A stretch of 64,000 bases of DNA from JAXDMK01 sp963790325 (lineage in GTDB: Bacteria; Actinomycetota; Acidimicrobiia; Acidimicrobiales; AC-14): assembly GCA_963790325.1 (NCBI GenBank), contig CAWBNY010000003.1, positions 62,001-126,000 of the forward strand, read 5' to 3'. This document shows positions 8,598 to 15,238 of this stretch, one piece after another (within the stretch, counting starts at the first letter, position 1; each line of letters opens with the position of its first letter). Position numbers and translations under genes: made by a program. The notes under the pieces were generated by a model. It saw nothing but the letters and a program-made list of their open reading frames with translations, was not told where the DNA came from and did not search any database.

Positions 8598-9070
8598 CCA
8601 GAGCGCTCATTCCCGGCTCCTTCGACCCGGTCACGTTCGGGCACCTCGACGTCATCGAGCGGGCCGCCCGCCTGTTCGACGAGGTGCTGGTGGCCGTGGT
8701 GGAGAACCCCCAGAAGTCCACCCTCTTCACCCTCGACGACCGCACCGCCATGCTGGCCGCGGTCACCGGCCACCTCCACAACCTCAAGGTCGACGAGTTC
8801 GAGGGCCTGCTGGTCGACTACGCCCTCGATCGGGGGGTCACCGCCATCGTCAAGGGCCTGCGGGCGGTGTCCGACTTCGAGTACGAGTTGCAGATGGCCC
8901 AGCTCAACTACCGCCTCTCGGGCATCGAGACCCTCTTCATGCCCACCACCCCCGAGCACTCGTTCCTCTCCTCCAGCCTGGTCCGGGAGGTGGCCCGCTT
9001 CGGCGGCGAGGTGTCGTCGATGGTTCCCCCGGTGGTGGCCGAGCGCCTCGTCGACAGGTTCCGGGGGTGA
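8594..9070 (+). CDS. coaD: Phosphopantetheine adenylyltransferase CoaD
   Basis: Converts 4'-phosphopantetheine and ATP to dephospho-CoA, the fourth step of CoA biosynthesis. 158 residues, the family's standard length. The N-terminal nucleotidyltransferase motif GSFDPVTFGHLD carries the T/HxGH-type signature. It also has VKGLRAVSDFEYELQMAQLN and the ISS-equivalent EHSFLSSSLVREVA. The ATG at 8594 overlaps the rsmD stop, and its own stop overlaps the following GTG, indicating translational coupling along rsmD-coaD-sepIVA-like. Confidence 0.95.
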   Translation: MTRALIPGSFDPVTFGHLDVIERAARLFDEVLVAVVENPQKSTLFTLDDRTAMLAAVTGHLHNLKVDEFEGLLVDYALDRGVTAIVKGLRAVSDFEYELQMAQLNYRLSGIETLFMPTTPEHSFLSSSLVREVARFGGEVSSMVPPVVAERLVDRFRG

Positions 9071-9618
9071 CCATGGTCGAGCCCCACGACAGCGAGGTCC
9101 TGCTCCGGCGCGTCCTCGACCTGATCAACAGCGCCCCCAAGATGCCGCTGTCGTCCACCGTCCGGCTGGAGAAGGACGAGGTCGTCGAGCTGCTGGAGGA
9201 GGCCATCGCCCGCCTGCCGGAGGAGATGCGCCAGGCCCGGTGGCTGCTCAAGGAGCGGGCCGAGTACCTGGCCAAGGTCCAGCGGGAGGCCGACGACATC
9301 CTGGCCGCGGCCCGGGAGCGGGCCGAGCGCATCGTCCAGCGCACCGAGCTCGTCCGGGAGGCCCAGCGGGTGGCCCGGCGGACGGTGGAGGAGGCCAACG
9401 ACGAGTCGCGCCGGCTGCGGCACGAGGCGGAGGACTACTGCGACCAGAAGCTGGCCAGCTTCGAGACGGTGCTCGAGCGGATCGTCAAGACGGTCGGTGC
9501 GGGCCGGGCCAAGCTGCGGGTGACACCCCTGCCCCCGCCCCAGGAGGGCGACCAGACCATGCGGGGCGAAGGCGAGCCCGACACCGGCGAGGTGTTCTTC
9601 GACCAGGACCAGTGGTGA
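9067..9618 (+). CDS. DivIVA/SepIVA-like coiled-coil protein
   Basis: 183-residue cytoplasmic coiled coil. The N-terminus (EVLLRRVLDLINSAPKMPLS then STVRLEKDEVVELLEEA) resembles the DivIVA-like N-terminal segment of mycobacterial SepIVA, a septal and polar growth factor. Residues 60-150 are a long charged helix rich in Glu, Arg and Ala, and the tail is acidic. The context fits: SepIVA of mycobacteria lies next to DUF177, rnc and fpg, as here. The GTG at 9067 overlaps the coaD stop; an ATG two codons later (9073) is an equally possible start. The cell-division role is inferred from family and synteny. Confidence 0.7.
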   Translation: MTMVEPHDSEVLLRRVLDLINSAPKMPLSSTVRLEKDEVVELLEEAIARLPEEMRQARWLLKERAEYLAKVQREADDILAAARERAERIVQRTELVREAQRVARRTVEEANDESRRLRHEAEDYCDQKLASFETVLERIVKTVGAGRAKLRVTPLPPPQEGDQTMRGEGEPDTGEVFFDQDQW

Positions 9619-9751
9619 GCCGGCCCACCGTCGTCGACCGGGACGCCCGCGCCGACGGGGTCGCTGCTGTCCTCGCCGGGCACCCCCGCCGCCGCAGGCG
9701 GCCGCGGTGGATGGCCCGGTGCCGGGCGCAGGCCGGCATCCCGGGGGGAGG

Positions 9752-9779
9752 CCGGGAGGGGGGCCCGCCCCCCTCCGGA
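9752..9779 (+). terminator. Strong GC hairpin before DUF177 (terminator-like, no U-tract)
   Basis: GGAGGGGGG, a short CCCG loop and CCCCCCTCC form a near-perfect stem just 4 bp before the DUF177 ATG. No T-run follows, so it is not a classical intrinsic terminator. It could slow transcription or block ribosome access. The stretch 9619-9782 contains no other feature that I can support. Confidence 0.35.
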
Positions 9780-9782
9780 TAG

Positions 9783-10295
9783 ATGCGGCCTTTCGTCGTC
9801 AACGTCGCCGACCTCGTCCACAAGCCCGCCGCCCGCCGCCACGAGCGCCTGAGCGGGACGCTGCCGGGCCTGAGAGTGGGCGTGGCCGAGGTCCCCCCCG
9901 ACGCCGACGTCGATGTGACCACGACCCTGGAGTGGGTCACCGACGGGCTGCTGGCCAGCGGTTCGGTCTCCGCCCCGTGGCGGGCCGAGTGCCAGCGGTG
10001 CCTGGGCGCGGCCGCCGGCCGGCTCGACTTCGAGTTCCGGGAGCTGTTCGAGCGCGAGCCCCGCGACGGCGAGAGCTACCGCCTGGGCCACGACTCGATC
10101 GACATGGAGCCGATGGTCCGGGAGCAGGTGGGTCTGGAGCTGCCGCTGGTGCCCCTCTGCCGGGACGACTGCCTCGGGCTGTGCCCCCTCTGCGGCGCCG
10201 ACCTCAACCACGGACCGTGCGGTTGCGACGCCACCGTCGCCGATCCCCGGTGGGCGGCGCTGGAGGGATTCCTGGCCGATCCTCAAACCGAATAG
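9783..10295 (+). CDS. DUF177/YceD family protein
   Basis: 170 residues. YceD/DUF177 proteins are encoded immediately upstream of rpmF throughout bacteria; in plants and E. coli the family has been linked to 23S rRNA accumulation. The N-terminus has the family start (FVVNVADLVHKPAARR), then AECQRCLG and EREPRDGE. The C-terminus is a Cys-rich zinc-type knot, CRDDCLGLCPLCGADLNHGP, ending CGC. The ATG at 9783 directly follows a strong GC hairpin and has no Shine-Dalgarno. rpmF begins 26 bp after its stop. Confidence 0.85.
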   Translation: MRPFVVNVADLVHKPAARRHERLSGTLPGLRVGVAEVPPDADVDVTTTLEWVTDGLLASGSVSAPWRAECQRCLGAAAGRLDFEFRELFEREPRDGESYRLGHDSIDMEPMVREQVGLELPLVPLCRDDCLGLCPLCGADLNHGPCGCDATVADPRWAALEGFLADPQTE

Positions 10296-10306
10296 CTCAG
10301 GGCGAG

Positions 10307-10312
10307 TACCAT
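10307..10312 (+). promoter_or_regulatory. Candidate -10 (TACCAT) for rpmF
   Basis: TACCAT ends 9 nt before the rpmF ATG at 10322, and no Shine-Dalgarno lies between them. It fits the recurring TANNNT-to-start spacing seen in this window. No -35 element is evident. Confidence 0.4.
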
Positions 10313-10321
10313 CGAACCTCC

Positions 10322-10501
10322 ATGGCTGTCCCCAAGAAGAAGACATCGAAGGCCAAGAGCCGCAGCCGCCGGGCTTCCAACTGGCGCCTGGCCGCGCCTG
10401 CCCAGAGCACGTGCCCCCAGTGCCGCCAGGTGAAGCGGCCCCACGTCGTCTGCCCCAACTGCGGTTGGTACGGCGGCCGCCAGGCCATCGACGTCGAGTA
10501 G
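10322..10501 (+). CDS. rpmF: 50S ribosomal protein bL32
   Basis: 59-residue large-subunit protein. The start MAVPKKKTSKAKSRSRRASN is the universal L32 N-terminus. Two CxxC pairs (CPQC and CPNCGWYGG) mark the zinc-binding form. It sits between DUF177 and plsX, the classic arrangement that links ribosome and fatty-acid genes. The ATG lies at 10322. Confidence 0.96.
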   Translation: MAVPKKKTSKAKSRSRRASNWRLAAPAQSTCPQCRQVKRPHVVCPNCGWYGGRQAIDVE

Positions 10502-10535
10502 CCCCGCCGACCCCTCGTCTCCCCGCGAGACCACC

Positions 10536-11522
10536 GTGCTCCTACCGATAGCGGTCGACGTCATGGGGGCCGACCTGGGTCCGGCCGAGATCGTGGCCGG
10601 CGCCCGCCAGGCGGCGGAGGAGTTGGGCGTCCCCATCATGCTGGTGGGCGACCCGTCGGCCATGGGCGACACGTGGGGGCTGGAGGTGTTGGCCGCCTCC
10701 GAGGTGGTCGACATGCACGAGGACCCCGCCGGTGGCGTCCGCCGCAAGAAGGACGCGTCGGTGGTGCGGGCGGCGGAGGCGGTCCGTGACGGGCGAGCGT
10801 CGGCGATGGTGAGCGCGGGCAACACCGGCGCGGCCATGGCCAGCGCCCTGCTGCGCATGGGACGGGTCAAGGGTGTGGCCCGGCCGGCCGTGGCCACGGT
10901 CATCCCGGTGCCCGGCGCCAGCCCCACCGTCCTCCTCGACGCCGGTGCCAACGCCGACTGCACCGCCTCGTGGCTGGTCCAGTTCGCCCAGATGGGGGCG
11001 GTGTACGCGGCCAAGCGGTTCAAGCTGGACGAGCCCAGGGTGGCCCTGCTGTCCATCGGCGAGGAGCCGGGGAAGGGGTCGGCCCTGGTCAAGGACACCT
11101 ACGCCCTCCTGGCCGAGCCCGGCCGCCTGCGCACGGGCCGGTTCATCGGCAACGTCGAGGGCCGCGACGTCCTGTCCGACCGGGTCGACGTGGTCGTCAC
11201 CGACGGCTTCACCGGCAACGTGGTGCTCAAGGCGCTGGAGGGTGGCACCCGATTCCTCATGGACCTCCTGCTCACGGTCCTGACCTCCACCGACGAGGCC
11301 AGGCAGGCCGCGGGCGCCCTCATGCCCCTCCTGTCGCCCCTCCGGGCCGAGCTCGACCCCGAGTCCTACGGGGGGGCGATGCTCCTCGGCGTCGACGGCC
11401 TGTGCATCATCGGCCACGGCTCGTCGTCCCGGCGGGCGATCTTCAACGCCGTGGCGCTGGCCCGGGAGATGGTCCAGGTCGACATGGTGGGCGAGATCCG
11501 GGAGGCCGTGGCCGGCGCCTGA
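10536..11522 (+). CDS. plsX: Phosphate acyltransferase PlsX
   Basis: Makes acyl-phosphate from acyl-ACP for the PlsY route of phosphatidic acid synthesis at the membrane. 328 residues. Landmarks: IAVDVMGADLGPAEIVAGAR, VSAGNTGAAMASALLRMGR, VLLDAGANADC, LLSIGEEPGKGS, FIGNVEGRDV, VVTDGFTGNVVLK and the C-terminal YGGAMLLGVDGL. The start is the GTG at 10536 with no obvious Shine-Dalgarno. It is followed by acpP, its substrate carrier, after an 84-bp gap. Confidence 0.95.
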   Translation: MLLPIAVDVMGADLGPAEIVAGARQAAEELGVPIMLVGDPSAMGDTWGLEVLAASEVVDMHEDPAGGVRRKKDASVVRAAEAVRDGRASAMVSAGNTGAAMASALLRMGRVKGVARPAVATVIPVPGASPTVLLDAGANADCTASWLVQFAQMGAVYAAKRFKLDEPRVALLSIGEEPGKGSALVKDTYALLAEPGRLRTGRFIGNVEGRDVLSDRVDVVVTDGFTGNVVLKALEGGTRFLMDLLLTVLTSTDEARQAAGALMPLLSPLRAELDPESYGGAMLLGVDGLCIIGHGSSSRRAIFNAVALAREMVQVDMVGEIREAVAGA

Positions 11523-11606
11523 GCCGACCGGCGGTTCACAAGCGCACAAGCCGGGGAACCGGTACCATCGGACGGTCCCAGTCCGCCACTCAGGAGTCCC
11601 GCGGCC

Positions 11607-11933
11607 GTGTCTGCCGTCACCCCCACATCCAGCGAAGGGACCTCGAACCGGGAGCCCCTGAGCCGTCAGGCCGTGTTCACCCTGATCCGCGAGCGGCTGG
11701 CCGACATCCTCGAGATCGAGCCCTCCGCCATCAGCGAGGGTGCGTCGTTCACCGACGACCTCGACGCCGACTCCCTGGCCCTCATCGAGCTGGTCGAGGC
11801 CATCGAGGAGGAGATGACCGAGCGCTCGGCCGGCTTTCGGATCGAGGACGAGGACCTGGAGGATCTCAAGACCGTGCGGGACGCGGTCGACTACGTGGTC
11901 GAGCGCGCCGGCGGGGCGTCCCTCCCTGAGTGA
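11607..11933 (+). CDS. acpP: Acyl carrier protein AcpP
   Basis: Carrier of acyl chains in fatty-acid synthesis. 108 residues, longer than the usual 77-85 because of an extra N-terminal segment of about 25 residues rich in Ser and Thr. The core is typical: VFTLIRERLADILEIEPSAI and the phosphopantetheine attachment motif DADSLALIELVEAIEEE, where Ser of DSL is modified. The GTG at 11607 is used here; later in-frame starts are absent before the fold. It lies between plsX and rnc, as in many bacteria. Confidence 0.93.
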   Translation: MSAVTPTSSEGTSNREPLSRQAVFTLIRERLADILEIEPSAISEGASFTDDLDADSLALIELVEAIEEEMTERSAGFRIEDEDLEDLKTVRDAVDYVVERAGGASLPE

Positions 11934-12660
11934 CTTTGGCCTGAACCACAGCGACCAGCTCGACGCCCTGGTTGAGCGGCTCGGTCGTCCCTTCGCCGAT
12001 CGTGGCTTGCTGGCGCGCGCCCTGTGCCACCGGTCGTGGTGCGCGGAGAGCCCGGGCGAGCTGTCCAACGAGCGGCTGGAGTTCCTGGGTGACAGCGTTC
12101 TCGGACTGGTGGTCACCGACCACCTGTACCGCACCTACCCCGAGCTCCCGGAGGGTCACCTGGCCCAGGTGCGGTCGGCGGTGGTGAACGCCGAGGTCCT
12201 GGCCGAGGCGGCGGCCGAGCTGCGCCTGGGGGAGGCGGTGCGCCTGGGCAAGGGGGAGGACTCGTCCGGGGGCCGGGAGAAGCCCTCGATCCTGTCCGAC
12301 GCCATGGAGGCGGTGATCGGCGCGGTGTACCTCGACGGGGGGTGGGTCGATGCGTCCGTCCTGGTCGTCGACCTGCTCGGTGAGCGCATGACCGAGGCCG
12401 CGGCCGGCCCCGGCGGCCACGACTTCAAGACCCGGCTCCAGGAGCTGGCCGCCCGCCGCTTCGACCAGCTGCCGACCTACGAGGTGGCGTCGGAGGGGCC
12501 CGACCACGCCAAGCGGTTCACGGCCCGGGTGTGGGTCGGCGGTGCCTGCCACGGCGTGGGGGAGGGCCGGTCCAAGAAGCAGGCGGAGCAGGCCGCGGCC
12601 CGGATGGCCTGGCGCAGCCTGTCGGAGCCGGACGACCCGTTGTCGGCCGCCGATGCCTGA
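11926..12660 (+). CDS. rnc: Ribonuclease III
   Basis: Double-stranded RNA endonuclease for rRNA and mRNA processing. The catalytic domain has the signature NERLEFLGDSVLG and the metal-binding Asp/Glu segment LSDAMEAVIGAVYLDGG. The C-terminal dsRBD contains DFKTRLQELAARR and GEGRSKKQAEQAAARMA. The first conventional start in this frame is TTG at 12007, which would delete the conserved first helix (LVERLGRPFADRGLLARALC, translated from 11968-12027). Upstream the frame is open and offers only CTG at 11926 or 11941 before running into acpP. I therefore annotate from CTG 11926, which overlaps the acpP stop. The start is uncertain; the product is not. Confidence 0.85.
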   Translation: MSDFGLNHSDQLDALVERLGRPFADRGLLARALCHRSWCAESPGELSNERLEFLGDSVLGLVVTDHLYRTYPELPEGHLAQVRSAVVNAEVLAEAAAELRLGEAVRLGKGEDSSGGREKPSILSDAMEAVIGAVYLDGGWVDASVLVVDLLGERMTEAAAGPGGHDFKTRLQELAARRFDQLPTYEVASEGPDHAKRFTARVWVGGACHGVGEGRSKKQAEQAAARMAWRSLSEPDDPLSAADA

Positions 12661-13495
12661 GCTCCCCGAGGTCGAGACCCTCAAGCGGGACCTGGAGAAG
12701 GAGGTCGTCGGCCGCCGCATCAAGTCGGTGACGGTCGAGGGCGCCCGCTCCATCCGCCGCCACCCCGACGACGTCGACTTCGTGGCCCGGCTGGAGGGCC
12801 ACAAGATCAACGGGGTCGAGCGCCGGGGCAAGTACCTGCTCGTGCGGCTGGAGGGGGGCGACGTGCTCGTCGTCCACCTGGGGATGAGCGGCCAGCTGCT
12901 GCGGGGCAAGGGCGGCGCCAAGGACCCCGACCCCAAGCACACCCACGCCGTGATCACCTTCACCCAGGGCGGGCTGCTGCGCTTCGTCGACCCCCGGACC
13001 TTCGGCGAGCTGTTCGTGACCACCCCCGAGGCCCTGGCCGACCAGGTGCCGGAGCTGGCCCACCTCGGCTTCGACCCGATCGACGACATGATGTCGTGGG
13101 TCCGCTTCGGCGACCTGCTCACCGCGCGCAAGGCGAAGCTGAAGACGCTCCTCATGGACCAGAAGTTCGTGGCCGGGATCGGGAACATCTACTCCGACGA
13201 GATCCTGTGGGCGGCCGGGCTGCGCTACGACCGGTCGTCGGAGACGCTGTCGTCGCAGGAGGTCCGCCGCCTCTACCGGGCCATGGTGGAGACGCTGCAG
13301 GACGCGATCAAGCACCGGGGTTCGTCGTTGGCCGACGAGCAGTACCGCGACCTGTTCGGGGCCATCGGCGAGTACCAGAAGGAGCACAAGGTCTACGACC
13401 GGGCCGGCCAGGCCTGCCGCCGGTGCCGCAGCACGATCGTGCGGGTCAAGGTCAACGGCCGGTCGTCGTTCCTCTGCCAGCAGTGCCAGGTCTGA
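12653..13495 (+). CDS. mutM: Formamidopyrimidine-DNA glycosylase (Fpg/MutM)
   Basis: Base-excision repair enzyme that removes 8-oxoguanine and nicks the abasic site. The mature N-terminus PELPEVETLKRDLE gives the catalytic Pro2 and Glu3 after Met removal. A conserved Lys lies in ERRGKYLLV, and the H2TH segment contains MDQKFVAGIGNIYSDEILWA. The C-terminal zinc finger is CRRCRST...FLCQQCQ. 280 residues. The ATG at 12653 overlaps the rnc stop by 8 bp, so the two are coupled; rnc-fpg is conserved in actinobacteria. Confidence 0.95.
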   Translation: MPELPEVETLKRDLEKEVVGRRIKSVTVEGARSIRRHPDDVDFVARLEGHKINGVERRGKYLLVRLEGGDVLVVHLGMSGQLLRGKGGAKDPDPKHTHAVITFTQGGLLRFVDPRTFGELFVTTPEALADQVPELAHLGFDPIDDMMSWVRFGDLLTARKAKLKTLLMDQKFVAGIGNIYSDEILWAAGLRYDRSSETLSSQEVRRLYRAMVETLQDAIKHRGSSLADEQYRDLFGAIGEYQKEHKVYDRAGQACRRCRSTIVRVKVNGRSSFLCQQCQV

Positions 13496-13499
13496 CCCG

Positions 13500-14066
13500 T
13501 CAGCCGTGCTGGCCGGGTAGGACGTCGGACTCCGACTCGTGCCACACCGGGTGGTCGCCCGAGGTCTCCACGTTGAACCCGTAGTCGTAGGCCAACCCGC
13601 CGCCGATGGTGCCGCCGACCATGGTGAGGACGGCCGCCACCAGGCTGAGGGCGAGGACGACCGCCCCGGTGTGGAGGTCGGCGTCGTAGACCCGCCACCG
13701 GAGCACGACGTCGACTACGACCACGACGGTGACCGCGATCATGGTCCAGGCGTGGGCGTTGACCGTGCGCCGGGCCTGGGTGCCCTTCTTGGTCGACTTG
13801 AGCCAGTCCCAGTAGCCGGTGAGGGCGGCGAGGAGTGACACGACGGCGCCGCCGATGAGGGTGAACGTACCCGCCCGGTAGAAGTCCCGGGCCCACTCCT
13901 GGTCCTGGCCCACGAACGAGATCACGTCGAAGGCCGCCACCAGCATGTAGGCCCCGATGGGGACGTCGGTGAGCGGCGGATGGAGGGGTTTGCCCGCCCA
14001 CCCCCGCAGACCCTTGAACTTCCGACCCTTGAACGTCAACGACGGCCGAAACGAGAGCTTCCTCAT
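13500..14066 (-). CDS. DUF2231-type four-helix membrane protein
   Basis: 188 residues with four predicted membrane helices (about 38-58, 68-88, 105-125, 135-160). The opening KPLHPPLTDVPIGAYMLVAAFD is the DUF2231 signature. The helices contain conserved His residues (HP and NAHAW), which in this family suggest a possible haem or redox role, though none is established. The ATG is at 14066. It is convergent with mutM (4-bp gap) and is the last of three minus-strand envelope genes inserted between mutM and smc. Confidence 0.72.
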   Translation of the reverse strand: MRKLSFRPSLTFKGRKFKGLRGWAGKPLHPPLTDVPIGAYMLVAAFDVISFVGQDQEWARDFYRAGTFTLIGGAVVSLLAALTGYWDWLKSTKKGTQARRTVNAHAWTMIAVTVVVVVDVVLRWRVYDADLHTGAVVLALSLVAAVLTMVGGTIGGGLAYDYGFNVETSGDHPVWHESESDVLPGQHG

Positions 14067-14118
14067 GGGGGTGTCATACCGCCGACGGGCCCCGGTTGGA
14101 AAGACCTTCCCCCTCAGG

Positions 14119-14604
14119 TCAGCAGGTGCCGGTGTTCACCGCGTCGATCAGGGTCTGCTGGAGCTCGCCGAAGACGAGGAGCTGCTCGCCGTCGAACAGT
14201 TGGGTGCGGGCCTTGCTCCAGGCGACGACCGAGTCGACGTAGAGGGCCTGCTTGCCCTTGAGGGTGCTGCCGGAGGCGGTGGGGTTGCCACGCGCGTCGA
14301 GGACGGCCAGATGGTCGACCACGGCCACCGCCATGTCCGCCATGGCGGTGGTCATCGCCGCCCGCTTGGCCTCGACGTTCTGCCGGGCCGCGTCGAGGGC
14401 GGCCTCGGCTCGGGGCAGGTTGTCGGTGACGTTCTGGAGGAGGGTCGGGAGCTTGCCGCAGACCGCCTCGATGAGCGTCGGCGTCCTGGTGGTCGTGGTG
14501 GTGGAGGGGATCTGGGCGGCACCCGCACCGGCGGGTGCCAGGAGAGCCAGGCTCACCGCGGCGATGGCGCCGATGCCGAGGGTAACGATCGAGGTCTTAC
14601 GCAT
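14119..14604 (-). CDS. Small secreted helical protein, unknown function
   Basis: 161 residues. Good AAGGAG Shine-Dalgarno before the ATG at 14604. Residues 1-29 are a signal peptide ending AGAGA. A Thr-rich patch (STTTTTRTPT) leads into an Ala-rich helical body. The mature part begins with a Cys (AVCGKLP) and ends with one (NTGTC), so a terminal disulfide is plausible. I recognise no family. Its neighbours are another exported or anchored protein and a DUF2231 protein, so a cell-envelope role is inferred from location only. Confidence 0.65.
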   Translation of the reverse strand: MRKTSIVTLGIGAIAAVSLALLAPAGAGAAQIPSTTTTTRTPTLIEAVCGKLPTLLQNVTDNLPRAEAALDAARQNVEAKRAAMTTAMADMAVAVVDHLAVLDARGNPTASGSTLKGKQALYVDSVVAWSKARTQLFDGEQLLVFGELQQTLIDAVNTGTC

Positions 14605-14642
14605 CCGACGTTCTCCTTCCTGGGAGTGAGGGGACGTGTCCG

Positions 14643-15161
14643 TCAAGGCCGGGCTCCGAGCTGGCGCAACAGGTCGTCGACGATCTTGTTGACCTCGTCC
14701 GGGGTCAGCTCGTGGGGTTGCCCGCTGGAGTCGGCCGCCGCCTGGAGCTGGAGGGGAAGCCCGGCGAGGAGCTCGGCCACCTCCTGGGGGGTCGCCGGCG
14801 GCGGGGCGGTGGGGGAGGCTGGGGACACCGGCAGGGCCCCGGGGGCGATGGTGCCCGCGGTGCGGTTGGTGGCGGGGGCGCCGACGATGGTGGTGGCGGT
14901 GCCGGACGGCTCCAGGGCGGGCCCACCCGGTTGGTTGGCCACGATGGCCCGGGAGGGGTTGTCGCCATCCCTGGTGACGACGACGGTGAGGGCGCCGACG
15001 AGGCTCAACACGCTCCCGACGACCGAGAGCCAGATCCCTGTTCGCCGCATCCGGGTCGACTCCTGCTGGGTCGGGAGGGCGAACGGGGTGGTCGTGACAG
15101 CCGGCGCACCCATCTCCGAAGCCTTATCGGCAGGGTCGGGGCCCGACTTGAGAACTTTCAC
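14643..15161 (-). CDS. Single-pass membrane-anchored protein, unknown function
   Basis: 172 residues from GTG 15161. A cytoplasmic segment of about 38 residues precedes one membrane helix (GIWLSVVGSVLSLVGALTVV), then a Pro/Ala/Thr-rich extracytoplasmic linker and a short helical end (TPQEVAELLAGL...LTPDEVNKIVDDLL). Other in-frame starts inside the N-terminus are possible. It lies 38 bp upstream of the 161-residue secreted protein on the same strand and may be co-expressed. It is divergent from smc with a 77-bp gap. Confidence 0.6.
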   Translation of the reverse strand: MKVLKSGPDPADKASEMGAPAVTTTPFALPTQQESTRMRRTGIWLSVVGSVLSLVGALTVVVTRDGDNPSRAIVANQPGGPALEPSGTATTIVGAPATNRTAGTIAPGALPVSPASPTAPPPATPQEVAELLAGLPLQLQAAADSSGQPHELTPDEVNKIVDDLLRQLGARP

Positions 15162-15238
15162 CGAAAAAACTGTACGGGCTCCCAGGGGCGAAAGGGTCCG
15201 CGGCTGGGGAAGGGTCCACCGGTAGCCTCGGTGGGCCG

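Noticed and set aside
9615..9782. A 55-codon frame overlapping the SepIVA-like stop and ending at the DUF177 start
   Set aside because: The product is Arg/Gly/Pro low complexity and the last third is simply the GC hairpin. No family or Shine-Dalgarno support.
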